A DNA stretch of 64,000 bases from Rhodocyclus tenuis. GTDB taxonomy: Bacteria > Pseudomonadota > Gammaproteobacteria > Burkholderiales > Rhodocyclaceae. The stretch spans positions 215,409-279,408 of the forward strand of contig NZ_JACIGE010000005.1 of assembly GCF_014197755.1 (NCBI RefSeq). The letters are read 5' to 3'. The translations under genes and the position numbers were made by a program. The notes under the pieces are model-generated. The model ran no database searches, was not told the DNA's origin, and worked only from the letters and a program-made list of their open reading frames with translations. Below are positions 57,039 through 64,000 of this stretch, in pieces. The first letter of the stretch is position 1. Every line of letters starts with the position of its first letter.

Positions 57039-60000
57039 GGCGCAGTTCCCCGCTGGTCGCTGGCATATCGGTGAGTTCGCGCGCGCGCATCGAGTTGGCG
57101 TGCGCGTGGTGATCGCGCGCCAAGAGGCTGTAGATCGTCGGCAGCACGAACAGCGTGAACAAGGTGCCGATCATCATGCCGCTGACGACGACGATGCCGA
57201 TTGCGAAACGGCTGCCGGCGCCGGCGCCACTGGCGAAGAGCAGTGGCACCAGGCCGACGATCATCGCCGTCGTCGTCATCAGCACCGGCCGCATGCGGAT
57301 CACGGCGGCCTTGCGGATCGCCTCGAGCGGTGGCAGTGCCTCGTTTTTCTGGATGTCGTTGGCGAACGAGACCATCAGGATGCCGTGTTTGGAGATCAGC
57401 CCGATCAGCGTCACCAGGCCGATCTGCGTGTAGATGTTGAGCGTGGTGTAGCCGAGCCAGAGCGGCGTCAGCGCGCCGCAGATTGCCAGCGGCACCGTCA
57501 CCAGGATCACCAGCGGGTCGCGCAGGCTCTCGAACTGTGCCGCCAGCACGAGGAAGATCACCACCAGCGCGAAAGCGAAGGAGAGCGTCAGACGATTGCC
57601 TTCGTGCACGTACTGGCGGCTGTCGGACAGCCAGTCGATGCGCGCGCCGGCCGGCAGCGGCAATTGTTCGAGGTAGTCGACGGCCTGGCCCATGGTGACA
57701 CCGGGCAGCAGTACGCCCGACAGCGTCGCTGCGTTCATCTGGTTGAACTGCGGCAGGCGGTTCGGCGCCGGCCTGACCTGCACGTCTACCAGCGTCGCCA
57801 GCGGCACCAGTGCTCCCGACTGCGCGCGCACGTAGTAGCCGGTCAGGTCGTCGGGCGCGCGGCGCTTGCCTTGCGGCACCTGCGCGATGACGTCGTAGGA
57901 ACGGTCGAACCAGTTGAAGCGGTTGATCGTCGCCTCGCCGACCAGCGTCGCCAGCGTGTCAGCGATGGCGCTCATCGACACGCCCATCTCGCCGGCCTTG
58001 GCGGCGTTGATCGACAGCCGCGCCTGCGGGCTGTCGAAGGCGAGGTCGCTCTCGACGAAGGCGAAGAGGCCGCTTTTCCTCGCCGCGCTCTTGATCTCTT
58101 CCATTGTCCGGTAGAGCGCTGGGAAATCGTCGGGCGCGCGCAGCACCATCTGCACCGGCAGACCGCCGCTGCCCGCCGGCAAGGGCGCCGGCTGGAAAGC
58201 CGTCAGCGACACGCCGGTGATTCCCGGCGCGCGGCCGTTCAGCGTGTTCTGCACCTGATCGGCGCTCTGCCGGCGCTCGGCCCATGGGCTGAGCACGACG
58301 CCGCCGAAGCCGATGTTCTGGCTGCCGGCGCCGTTGACCATGAAGCTCGTCGCGTAGTCGGGCAGCGCGCGGAAAAAGCCTTGCACGTCCTGCGCGAAAC
58401 GTTCCGTATAGGCGAGGTTGGCGTACTGCGGCGCCTTGGTCTGGATGAAGACGTAGCCCTGGTCCTCGCGCGGCGCCAGTTCGCGCTTGACGCCGAGGAA
58501 GAGCACGACGATGCCGACCAGCACCGCGGCGCAGACCAGCAGCACGCCCGAGCGCGCGTGCAGCGTGTGTTCGAGCAGGCGACCGTAGCCCTGCGCCAGC
58601 CCGTGCATCGCCTGTTCGACGCGCTGCGCGAAGCGCCCTTCGGCGACGCGTGCGCCGAGCAGGTAGCTGCTCATCATCGGCGAGAGCGTCAGCGCGATCA
58701 GACCGGAGACGATCACCGAACCGGCCAGCGTGAACGCGAACTCGCGGAAGAGCGCGCCGGTCAGCCCACCCATCAGGCCGATCGGCGCATAGACGGCGGC
58801 TAGCGTGATCGTCATGGCGATCACCGGCGTGACGATCTCGCGCGCGCCGACCAGCGCCGCGCGCGGCGGCGACAGCCCGTCCTCGATGTGGCGATGGATG
58901 TTCTCGACGACGACGATGGCGTCGTCGACGACCAGCCCGATCGCCAGCACCATCGCCAGCAGCGTCAGCAGGTTGAGCGAAAAGCCGCAGACCAGCATCA
59001 GTGCCGCCGTGCCCACCAGCGACAGCGGAATGGTGACGATCGGGATCAGCACCGCGCGCAGCGAACCGAGAAACAGGAAGATCGCCAGCACGACGATGAC
59101 GATCGCTTCGAGCAGCGTGCGGATCACTTCGTCGATCGACGCGTGCACGAAGCGCGCGGTGTCGAATGAATTGACCACCTGCAACCCCGGCGGCGCGGCG
59201 CGTTGCAGCTCGGGCAGCAGCGCGTTGACGCCGGCGACGATGGTCAGCGGATTGCCGTCGGGCGTTGGCGCTACCGACAGCGAGACGGCAAGCTTGCCGT
59301 CGTTGAGGAAGCTGCTGTCGTAGTTCTGGCCGCCGAGTTCGACCGTCGCCACATCCGACAGGCGCACGACGCTGTTGTCGGCGCGCTTGATCACCATGTC
59401 GCGGAAGGCCTGCACGCTGCGCAGATCGGTGGCGGCGGTGATCGGGATCAGCGTCTCGGCGCCCTTCAGCGCGCCCGGCGCCGCCTGCACGTTGTTGCTG
59501 CGCAGCGCGGTGAGCAGGTCGCTGGCGGCAAGGCCGTGCGCCGCCAGCTTGAGCGGATCGACCCACAGGCGCATGGCGAAGGTCTGGCCGCCGTGCAGTT
59601 CGGTCGAAGCGACTCCCGGCACCGAGGTGATCAGCGGCTGCGCGACGCGGGAGACGAAATCGGTGATCTGCGCGATGCTCTGCTGCTCGCCGACGAAGGC
59701 CAGATACTGCACGGCGGAAACGCCATCGGTGATCTTCTCGATCACCGGGTCGTAGGCGCCATCCGGCAGCCGGTATTTCACCTGCTGCACCTTGGCGAGG
59801 ATCTCGGTCATCGCGCGGTCGGCGTTGGCGTTGAGAACGAGCTTGGCCTTGATCTGGCTGTTGCCGGTGGTCGAGGTCGAACTCAGGTACTCGATGCCGT
59901 TGGCGGTGGCGATCGCCTGCGCGATCGGCGTCGTCACGAAGCCCTGCATCACCTCCTGTGTCGCGCCGGGATAGCGCGTGTTGACGACGATGGTGGCGCT

Positions 60001-60123
60001 TTCCATCTTCGGGTACTGGCGCATCGGCAGCGCGAACAGCGCGGCGATGCCGGTGAGCAGGATCAGCAGGCTCAGCGTCAGCGACAGGATCGGCCGGCGG
60101 ATGAACAGGTCGGTGAAGCTCAT
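57031..60123 (-). CDS. RND efflux permease (MexF/MexI-like)
   Basis: A 1030-residue inner-membrane proton-driven pump of the HAE1 family. The first helix region is FIRRPILSLTLSLLILLTGI. The relay helix LAIGLVVDDAIVVVENIHRH carries the Asp pair, and the C-terminal half repeats the fold (GLVTLIGLISKHGILMVSF). It overlaps the adaptor gene by ATGA and the channel gene by 8 bases. Under a SoxR box, it probably exports redox-cycling compounds, as MexGHI-OpmD does for phenazines in Pseudomonas. Substrates here are unknown. Confidence 0.93.
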   Translation of the reverse strand: MSFTDLFIRRPILSLTLSLLILLTGIAALFALPMRQYPKMESATIVVNTRYPGATQEVMQGFVTTPIAQAIATANGIEYLSSTSTTGNSQIKAKLVLNANADRAMTEILAKVQQVKYRLPDGAYDPVIEKITDGVSAVQYLAFVGEQQSIAQITDFVSRVAQPLITSVPGVASTELHGGQTFAMRLWVDPLKLAAHGLAASDLLTALRSNNVQAAPGALKGAETLIPITAATDLRSVQAFRDMVIKRADNSVVRLSDVATVELGGQNYDSSFLNDGKLAVSLSVAPTPDGNPLTIVAGVNALLPELQRAAPPGLQVVNSFDTARFVHASIDEVIRTLLEAIVIVVLAIFLFLGSLRAVLIPIVTIPLSLVGTAALMLVCGFSLNLLTLLAMVLAIGLVVDDAIVVVENIHRHIEDGLSPPRAALVGAREIVTPVIAMTITLAAVYAPIGLMGGLTGALFREFAFTLAGSVIVSGLIALTLSPMMSSYLLGARVAEGRFAQRVEQAMHGLAQGYGRLLEHTLHARSGVLLVCAAVLVGIVVLFLGVKRELAPREDQGYVFIQTKAPQYANLAYTERFAQDVQGFFRALPDYATSFMVNGAGSQNIGFGGVVLSPWAERRQSADQVQNTLNGRAPGITGVSLTAFQPAPLPAGSGGLPVQMVLRAPDDFPALYRTMEEIKSAARKSGLFAFVESDLAFDSPQARLSINAAKAGEMGVSMSAIADTLATLVGEATINRFNWFDRSYDVIAQVPQGKRRAPDDLTGYYVRAQSGALVPLATLVDVQVRPAPNRLPQFNQMNAATLSGVLLPGVTMGQAVDYLEQLPLPAGARIDWLSDSRQYVHEGNRLTLSFAFALVVIFLVLAAQFESLRDPLVILVTVPLAICGALTPLWLGYTTLNIYTQIGLVTLIGLISKHGILMVSFANDIQKNEALPPLEAIRKAAVIRMRPVLMTTTAMIVGLVPLLFASGAGAGSRFAIGIVVVSGMMIGTLFTLFVLPTIYSLLARDHHAHANSMRARELTDMPATSGELRHV

Positions 60124-61265
60124 TGGCCGCTCCCCGCATGGACAGCAGCATCGGCTGCCGGCTTTTGCACCCGATGCACGGCGGCGCCGGGCTGGATGCG
60201 CAACTGGCCTTCGCTGACGACGAGATCGCCGGCCTTGAGCCCCTGTTTGACGAGCACGCGGTCGCCGATGCGCCGGCCGAGCGTGAGCGGAACGATTTCG
60301 GCCTTGCCGGTTTCCTGCGCGTCGAGATCGCGCACGACGACGGCGGCGTCGCCGATCGCCGAAGTGAGCACTGCCGTTGCCGGGATCAGCAGCGCGTCGG
60401 GCTCGGCCGGCAGTTCGACGGCGACCGTGACGTACATGCCGGGGCGCAGCGCGCGCTGCGGATTGGCGAGCGTTGCCTGCACCGTGGCGTTGCGCGTGTC
60501 GCGGCCGACCTGCGGTTCGATCGCGCTGATGCGCGCCGGTAGCGGCGTGGCACCCGGCGTATCGCTGCGCACCGCGACGTGCTGGCCGACGCGCAGACGG
60601 TCGAGCGCCTGCTGCGGCACGTCGAAGTTCACGTACAGCGAGTCGAGGTCGGTCAGCGTGACGAGCGTGTCGCCGGCGTTGAGGTACTGACCGATATCGA
60701 CTTGGCGCAGCCCGAGTTCGCCGGCGAAAGGCGCCCTGACGTGCATCTTGCGGATGCGCGTTTCCAGTTGCAGCACTTGCGCCGCGCTCTGGTCGCGCTC
60801 GGCGCGGCGTTGCTCGAGCAGTTCCCGGGCGATGGCGCCCGAATCCGCCAGTTCGCTGGCGCGTTGCCACTGCTGCTGCGCGAAGCGCGTGCTGGCCTGC
60901 GCGGCCAGCAGATTGGCCTGTTCGGTCGAATCGTCGAGCTGGACGAGGAGGGTGCCGGCCTTGACGCTCTGGCCGGGCGTGAACGCGATGCGGGCGATGC
61001 GGCCGGGGATTTCGTTGGCGACGCTTACCTGCCGCAGCGCGCGCAGCTCGCCCAGCGCAGCCAGCGTGTCCGGCGCCGATTCGGCGACCATTGGCACCAC
61101 GACGACGTCGATGGCGCCGGGCGGGCGATAGCCATTTCCGCTGTTGTGCGCGCTGCGCCACGCCCACAGCGCGCCGGCGATGAGGGCGAGGAGCGCGGCA
61201 GCGACGAGCAGCGGACGCCACGCGCCGGCCGTTCCCGGCGATTTTTCCTGCAGAGGGTCGTTCAT
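60120..61265 (-). CDS. RND efflux periplasmic adaptor
   Basis: A 381-residue membrane fusion protein. One N-terminal helix (LLVAAALLALIAGALWAW) anchors it. Lipoyl halves are PGRIARIAFTPGQSVKAGTL and RAPFAGELGLRQVDIGQYL; a coiled hairpin lies between them. ATG 61265 has GGGAG upstream. It is the first gene of the operon, 82 bases downstream of the predicted SoxR-controlled start. Confidence 0.92.
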   Translation of the reverse strand: MNDPLQEKSPGTAGAWRPLLVAAALLALIAGALWAWRSAHNSGNGYRPPGAIDVVVVPMVAESAPDTLAALGELRALRQVSVANEIPGRIARIAFTPGQSVKAGTLLVQLDDSTEQANLLAAQASTRFAQQQWQRASELADSGAIARELLEQRRAERDQSAAQVLQLETRIRKMHVRAPFAGELGLRQVDIGQYLNAGDTLVTLTDLDSLYVNFDVPQQALDRLRVGQHVAVRSDTPGATPLPARISAIEPQVGRDTRNATVQATLANPQRALRPGMYVTVAVELPAEPDALLIPATAVLTSAIGDAAVVVRDLDAQETGKAEIVPLTLGRRIGDRVLVKQGLKAGDLVVSEGQLRIQPGAAVHRVQKPAADAAVHAGSGQ

Positions 61266-61353
61266 GCTTTGCTCCCGAAAACACCCTGATGTGTTTTCCT
61301 CGCCGGAACCAAAACTGAAGGTCTCTTCTCTAAGGCCGGGTCGGATGGGATAG

Positions 61354-61384
61354 ACTATAAAACCTCAACTTAACTTGAGGTCAA
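61354..61384 (-). promoter_or_regulatory. SoxR-type promoter with 19-bp spacer for the efflux operon
   Basis: On the minus strand TTGACC (61379-61384) and TATAGT (61354-61359) are separated by 19 bp, the over-long spacing typical of MerR-family targets. The SoxR box lies between them. Predicted start about 61347. Confidence 0.8.
61363..61380. promoter_or_regulatory. SoxR binding site
   Basis: CCTCAACTTAACTTGAGG matches 17 of 18 positions of the E. coli soxS operator (CCTCAAGTTAACTTGAGG). It is shared by the divergent soxR gene, 10 bases away, and the efflux operon. Confidence 0.9.
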
Positions 61385-61389
61385 TAGGC

Positions 61390-61851
61390 ATGCGCAAAGC
61401 AATTTCGACCGGCGCCACGCCGCTTCTCCCGATCGGCGTCATCGCCCGGCGCAGTGGCGTGCCGGTGTCGACCATCCACTTCTACGAGTCGAAAGGCCTG
61501 ATCAGCAGCGTGCGCAGCGAAGGCAACCAGCGCCGCTACGCGCCGGTCGTGCTGCGCTATATCGCCGTGATCAAGGTGGCGCAGCGCACCGGCATCCCGC
61601 TCGAAGACATCGGCGCCGCGCTGAGTCGTTTCCCACCCGGCAGCAAGCTTTCCGCGAGCCAGTGGAAAACGCTGGCGTCCGGCTGGCGCGACGGTCTCGA
61701 CGAGCGCATCAACAAGCTGACCCGGCTGCGCGATGAGCTGAACCAGTGCATCGGCTGCGGCTGCCTGTCGCTGGAGGAGTGTCCGCTGCGCAATCCGGGC
61801 GACGTGCTCGGAACGAAGGGGGCGGGCGCGCGCATTCTCGAGCGGCCCTAG
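61390..61851 (+). CDS. soxR: Redox-sensing transcriptional activator SoxR
   Basis: A 153-residue MerR-family regulator. The HTH (14-45) reads [20 protein letters not shown]. The [2Fe-2S] cluster ligands are Cys120, 123, 125 and 131 in [19 protein letters not shown], nearly identical to E. coli SoxR. Oxidation of the cluster by redox-cycling drugs activates target promoters. I chose ATG 61390; a TTG five codons upstream lies within the SoxR box. Divergent from the efflux operon it should control. No soxS is present, as usual outside enterics. Confidence 0.95.
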   Translation: MRKAISTGATPLLPIGVIARRSGVPVSTIHFYESKGLISSVRSEGNQRRYAPVVLRYIAVIKVAQRTGIPLEDIGAALSRFPPGSKLSASQWKTLASGWRDGLDERINKLTRLRDELNQCIGCGCLSLEECPLRNPGDVLGTKGAGARILERP

Positions 61852-61893
61852 CGTCAGTTGTCCACCCGCCGCGCTTGGCAGCCATGTCTGCAT

Positions 61894-63507
61894 TCACCAC
61901 GACTCGATCAGCCAGCCCTGTCCGCTTGCCAGCAGTCGATGCGTCAGGCCAAGGCTGTCGAGAAAAGCCTGGTCGTGTGACACCACGACCAGGGCGCCGT
62001 GGTACTCGCGCAACTGGCTCGCCAGCGCCTGCAGCGAGGGTAGATCGAGGTGATTATCCGGCTCGTCGAACAAGAGCAGCTCTGCGGGCGGGTCGATATA
62101 GAGCGCGCTGGCCAGCGTCGCCATCAGGCGTTCGCCGCCACTGAGCACGCCGGCGGGAAGCATGATCTTCTGCGCATCGAGTCCGAGTTGTGCGAGGCGC
62201 ATGCGCAACTGAGCTTCGCTGGCGCCGCGCGTGGTTGCCAGCATCTGTTCCAGTAGCGGCCGCTGCAGGTCCAGATTGTCGAGCCGCTGGTCGAGGTAGA
62301 CGCTCCTGGCCGTGACGTGGCGGCTTCCGGCCAGCGGCTCTAGCCGGCCGGCGAGCAATTTGAGCAGCGTCGATTTGCCGCAGCCATTGGCGCCGACCAC
62401 ACCGAGCCGCTGCTGACCAGTCAGAATCAGGCTGATGCCGTGCGTAGCGCCCGCAACGAAGGGCAGCTCCACTGCGTCCAGGTACGCCACACGGCGTTGT
62501 GCTGCCGGGCTGACCGGCGGCGCGTGCAGCTTGATCGGTGCTTCGCGGTCCACCCTTTGCGCGGCTTCGTGCACGCGCAGGGCGAGTTGCTGTCGCTTGC
62601 TGTCATGCTGCTGGCGCAGCTTGCCGGTCGAGTTTTCGCTGCGCTCTTTCTGACCGCCCAACAGGATGCTGGCCTGATTGGCGACATGAGCAACCCTGTT
62701 GCCTCTGGCCTGTCTTTGCTCCTGGCGCTCGCGCTGTTCGCGCATCGATTTTTCTTCGCGCCGGTATTCGTCGCGGCATTGTTCGAGCGTCTGGAGCGCG
62801 TTCTGCTGCTCCTGTGCTTTGCAGCGGGAATAGAACGCATGGTTGCCGCCATAACTGAACAGTCCCCGGGAAGATAATTCCAGGATGCGTTGCATGCCAT
62901 CGAGCAGCTGCCGGTCGTGGCTGATCACCAGCAGTCCGCGCGGCCAGCGCTGCAGTTGTTCGATCAGCGCCAGCCGGTTCGGCCGATCCAGGTGGTTGCT
63001 GGGTTCGTCGAGAATCAGGAAGTCAGCGTCCGCGAGCATGGCGCCGATCAGGGCAACGCGCCTGGCTTCACCGCCACTCAAGCGAGCGGCGGGCGTCGCT
63101 GCCGCAAGATGAGCGAGGCCGTTACGCGCAAGCGCCAATTCAAAACGCTGGCGGATATCCCAGCGATCGCCAACGGCAGCAAAGTCTTCTGCCGCGGCAC
63201 TGCCCGCCTCGATGCGTGCAAGTGCCGCCAGTGCGCCGTTCACACTTGCCAGATCAGCGACGCCGGCGTCTGCCGTAGGCGCGATCTGCTGTGGCAGGTA
63301 ATGCACGCTGCCGGAACACACTCTGCGCCCGGTCGACGCGCGCAGGCTGCCGGCCAGAATCGCCGCGAGCACGCTCTTGCCGACGCCGTTGCGTCCGACC
63401 AGACCGGCGTGCCGCTGGTCGAACTGTACGTCGAGATTCGAGAAAAGCGTTCTGCCGGAGGGCAGAACAAAGGACACGCCAGCCAGCGCGAGAAGCGGAT
63501 TCGTCAT
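61894..63507 (-). CDS. ABC-F family ATPase
   Basis: A 537-residue soluble protein with two ABC ATPase domains and no membrane segments. Domain 1 has Walker A VGRNGVGKSV, signature LSGGEARRVAL and Walker B LILDEPSNHLD. A charged linker (KSMREQRERQEQRQARGNRV) joins it to domain 2 with VGANGCGKSTLLK, LSGGERLMATLA and LLFDEPDNHLD. ABC-F proteins act on ribosomes, in translation control or antibiotic protection. The second signature departs from the usual GGERxRVAL. Convergent with soxR. It may be Uup-like or a resistance-type ABC-F. Confidence 0.9.
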   Translation of the reverse strand: MTNPLLALAGVSFVLPSGRTLFSNLDVQFDQRHAGLVGRNGVGKSVLAAILAGSLRASTGRRVCSGSVHYLPQQIAPTADAGVADLASVNGALAALARIEAGSAAAEDFAAVGDRWDIRQRFELALARNGLAHLAAATPAARLSGGEARRVALIGAMLADADFLILDEPSNHLDRPNRLALIEQLQRWPRGLLVISHDRQLLDGMQRILELSSRGLFSYGGNHAFYSRCKAQEQQNALQTLEQCRDEYRREEKSMREQRERQEQRQARGNRVAHVANQASILLGGQKERSENSTGKLRQQHDSKRQQLALRVHEAAQRVDREAPIKLHAPPVSPAAQRRVAYLDAVELPFVAGATHGISLILTGQQRLGVVGANGCGKSTLLKLLAGRLEPLAGSRHVTARSVYLDQRLDNLDLQRPLLEQMLATTRGASEAQLRMRLAQLGLDAQKIMLPAGVLSGGERLMATLASALYIDPPAELLLFDEPDNHLDLPSLQALASQLREYHGALVVVSHDQAFLDSLGLTHRLLASGQGWLIESW

Positions 63508-63899
63508 GCCTTACTCCAGGGATGCCAGGAACTCCCCCGACTCTTGGGGGGTGGAGACTGGCCGTCATGCTGACGGCGGCATCAATGGCGCATGGGACGA
63601 ATACCTCGAAGCTGAAGGGAATATTTTCCATTGTAGAACTTCGGGTCACGGCTGCAAGGCAAGCGCAGCTATTCGCTGCCGGATAGCGAGGTCGACCGGC
63701 GCCCGTCGCACCGGGCCACCTTCCGGATCGCCAGCGGGGTGCGTACAATCGCCCGCCATCCGCAGCGTCGTCTGACTGGTCGTCCGCTTCGTCGGCCGTG
63801 CCTGGCGGTAGCATTGCCGCTGGCCGGACCTAGCTTTGCCCAACTGTTTCGGCAAGGCTGCCCGTCGTGCAGAAAAACGAAATATAATCAAAAAGTTAT
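63508..63899. other. Gene-free stretch
   Basis: A short GC hairpin (CCCCC-GACTCTT-GGGGG, 63533-63549) lies upstream of the ABC-F gene. TACAAT (63744-63749) and TATAAT (63883-63888) on the plus strand are possible -10 elements for the gene at the right edge. No conserved frame seen. Confidence 0.4.
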
Positions 63900-64000
63900 A
63901 TGATCAATTACGCCAAAATCCTCGGCCTGTTTCTGCTTGCCTTCCTGCTCAACAGTGTGGCGCCGGAGATCCTGCACCATCTTGATCATTTCGAGGGGAC
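63900..64000 (+). CDS. Small membrane protein, partial
   Basis: The ATG at 63900-63902 opens a frame that reaches the window edge (33 codons seen). Residues 8-22 (LGLFLLAFLLNSVAP) form a hydrophobic helix, followed by EILHHLDHFEG. No family was recognised. It lies just after an AT-rich TATAAT-containing stretch and is preceded by no clear ribosome binding site. Confidence 0.45.
   Translation, partial: MINYAKILGLFLLAFLLNSVAPEILHHLDHFEG

Noticed and set aside
57037..58803. Plus-strand open frame of 588 codons opposite the RND permease
   Set aside because: Antisense shadow of a clearly conserved pump; His/Arg/Gln-rich without domain.

Overview
The window is about 64 kb of GC-rich chromosome from a betaproteobacterium, most likely of the Rhodocyclales (Dechloromonas/Azospira/Azonexus-like). 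Grounds: the core gene orders pilB / CorC-like / ccsA-like / ffh, rplU-rpmA-obgE-proB and ispB-tRNA-Pro are typical of that group; type IV pilus regulators (pilSR) are present; and there is a CowN nitrogenase-protection gene, which implies a diazotroph. The genus is inference. Gene density is high, with many 4-bp ATGA overlaps inside operons.

Layout. 1-4.3 kb: start of pilB, a CorC/HlyC-type membrane protein, a cytochrome c assembly-like protein, and ffh. 4.3-8.5 kb: a PepSY membrane protein and a TonB-dependent siderophore receptor behind a strong promoter and a leader that can hide the ribosome binding site, then a frameshifted NADAR gene. 8.8-11.2 kb: trpGDC. 11.2-11.6 kb: a small inverted-repeat element. 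11.6-14.6 kb: proB, obgE, rpmA, rplU. 14.8-17.5 kb: ispB, tRNA-Pro(CGG), a DyP peroxidase and a YbaK-type deacylase. 17.5-18.6 kb: a CO-responsive module, cooA-cowN, with two perfect CooA-type palindromes. 18.8-21.3 kb: envelope and stress genes (OmpA-like lipoprotein, DUF4398 lipoprotein, Dps, coiled-coil protein). 21.3-30.1 kb: CoA-transferase, pilSR, ampD, an aminotransferase and GTP-type PEP carboxykinase. 30.5-33.8 kb: an orphan two-component pair and a PBP7-type endopeptidase. 33.8-38.6 kb: an IclR regulator divergent from lldEF-(truncated ALDH)-lldG for lactate oxidation. 39-45.8 kb: a Kef-type antiporter and an RND efflux pair with a DUF2892 protein behind an AT-rich dyad. 45.8-54 kb: a Ybt-like siderophore uptake locus (two ABC half-transporters, MFS carrier, TonB receptor, AraC regulator, Fur-like box). 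54.2-61.9 kb: a SoxR-controlled operon of RND pump, outer-membrane factor, tetraheme NapC-like cytochrome and a heme protein. 61.9-64 kb: an ABC-F ATPase and the start of a small membrane protein.

Most notable findings. First, the cooA-cowN pair: a CooA-family heme regulator sits directly upstream of cowN, with a TGTCG-N6-CGACA palindrome centred at a predicted -41.5 for cowN and a second one abutting the cooA start codon. Second, a near-perfect SoxR box in a 19-bp-spaced promoter drives an efflux operon that continues into two multiheme cytochrome genes. Third, a siderophore import locus carries no biosynthesis genes. I saw no CRISPR array, rRNA, prophage or complete insertion sequence. All functional assignments come from reading motifs and family resemblance; no database search was run.
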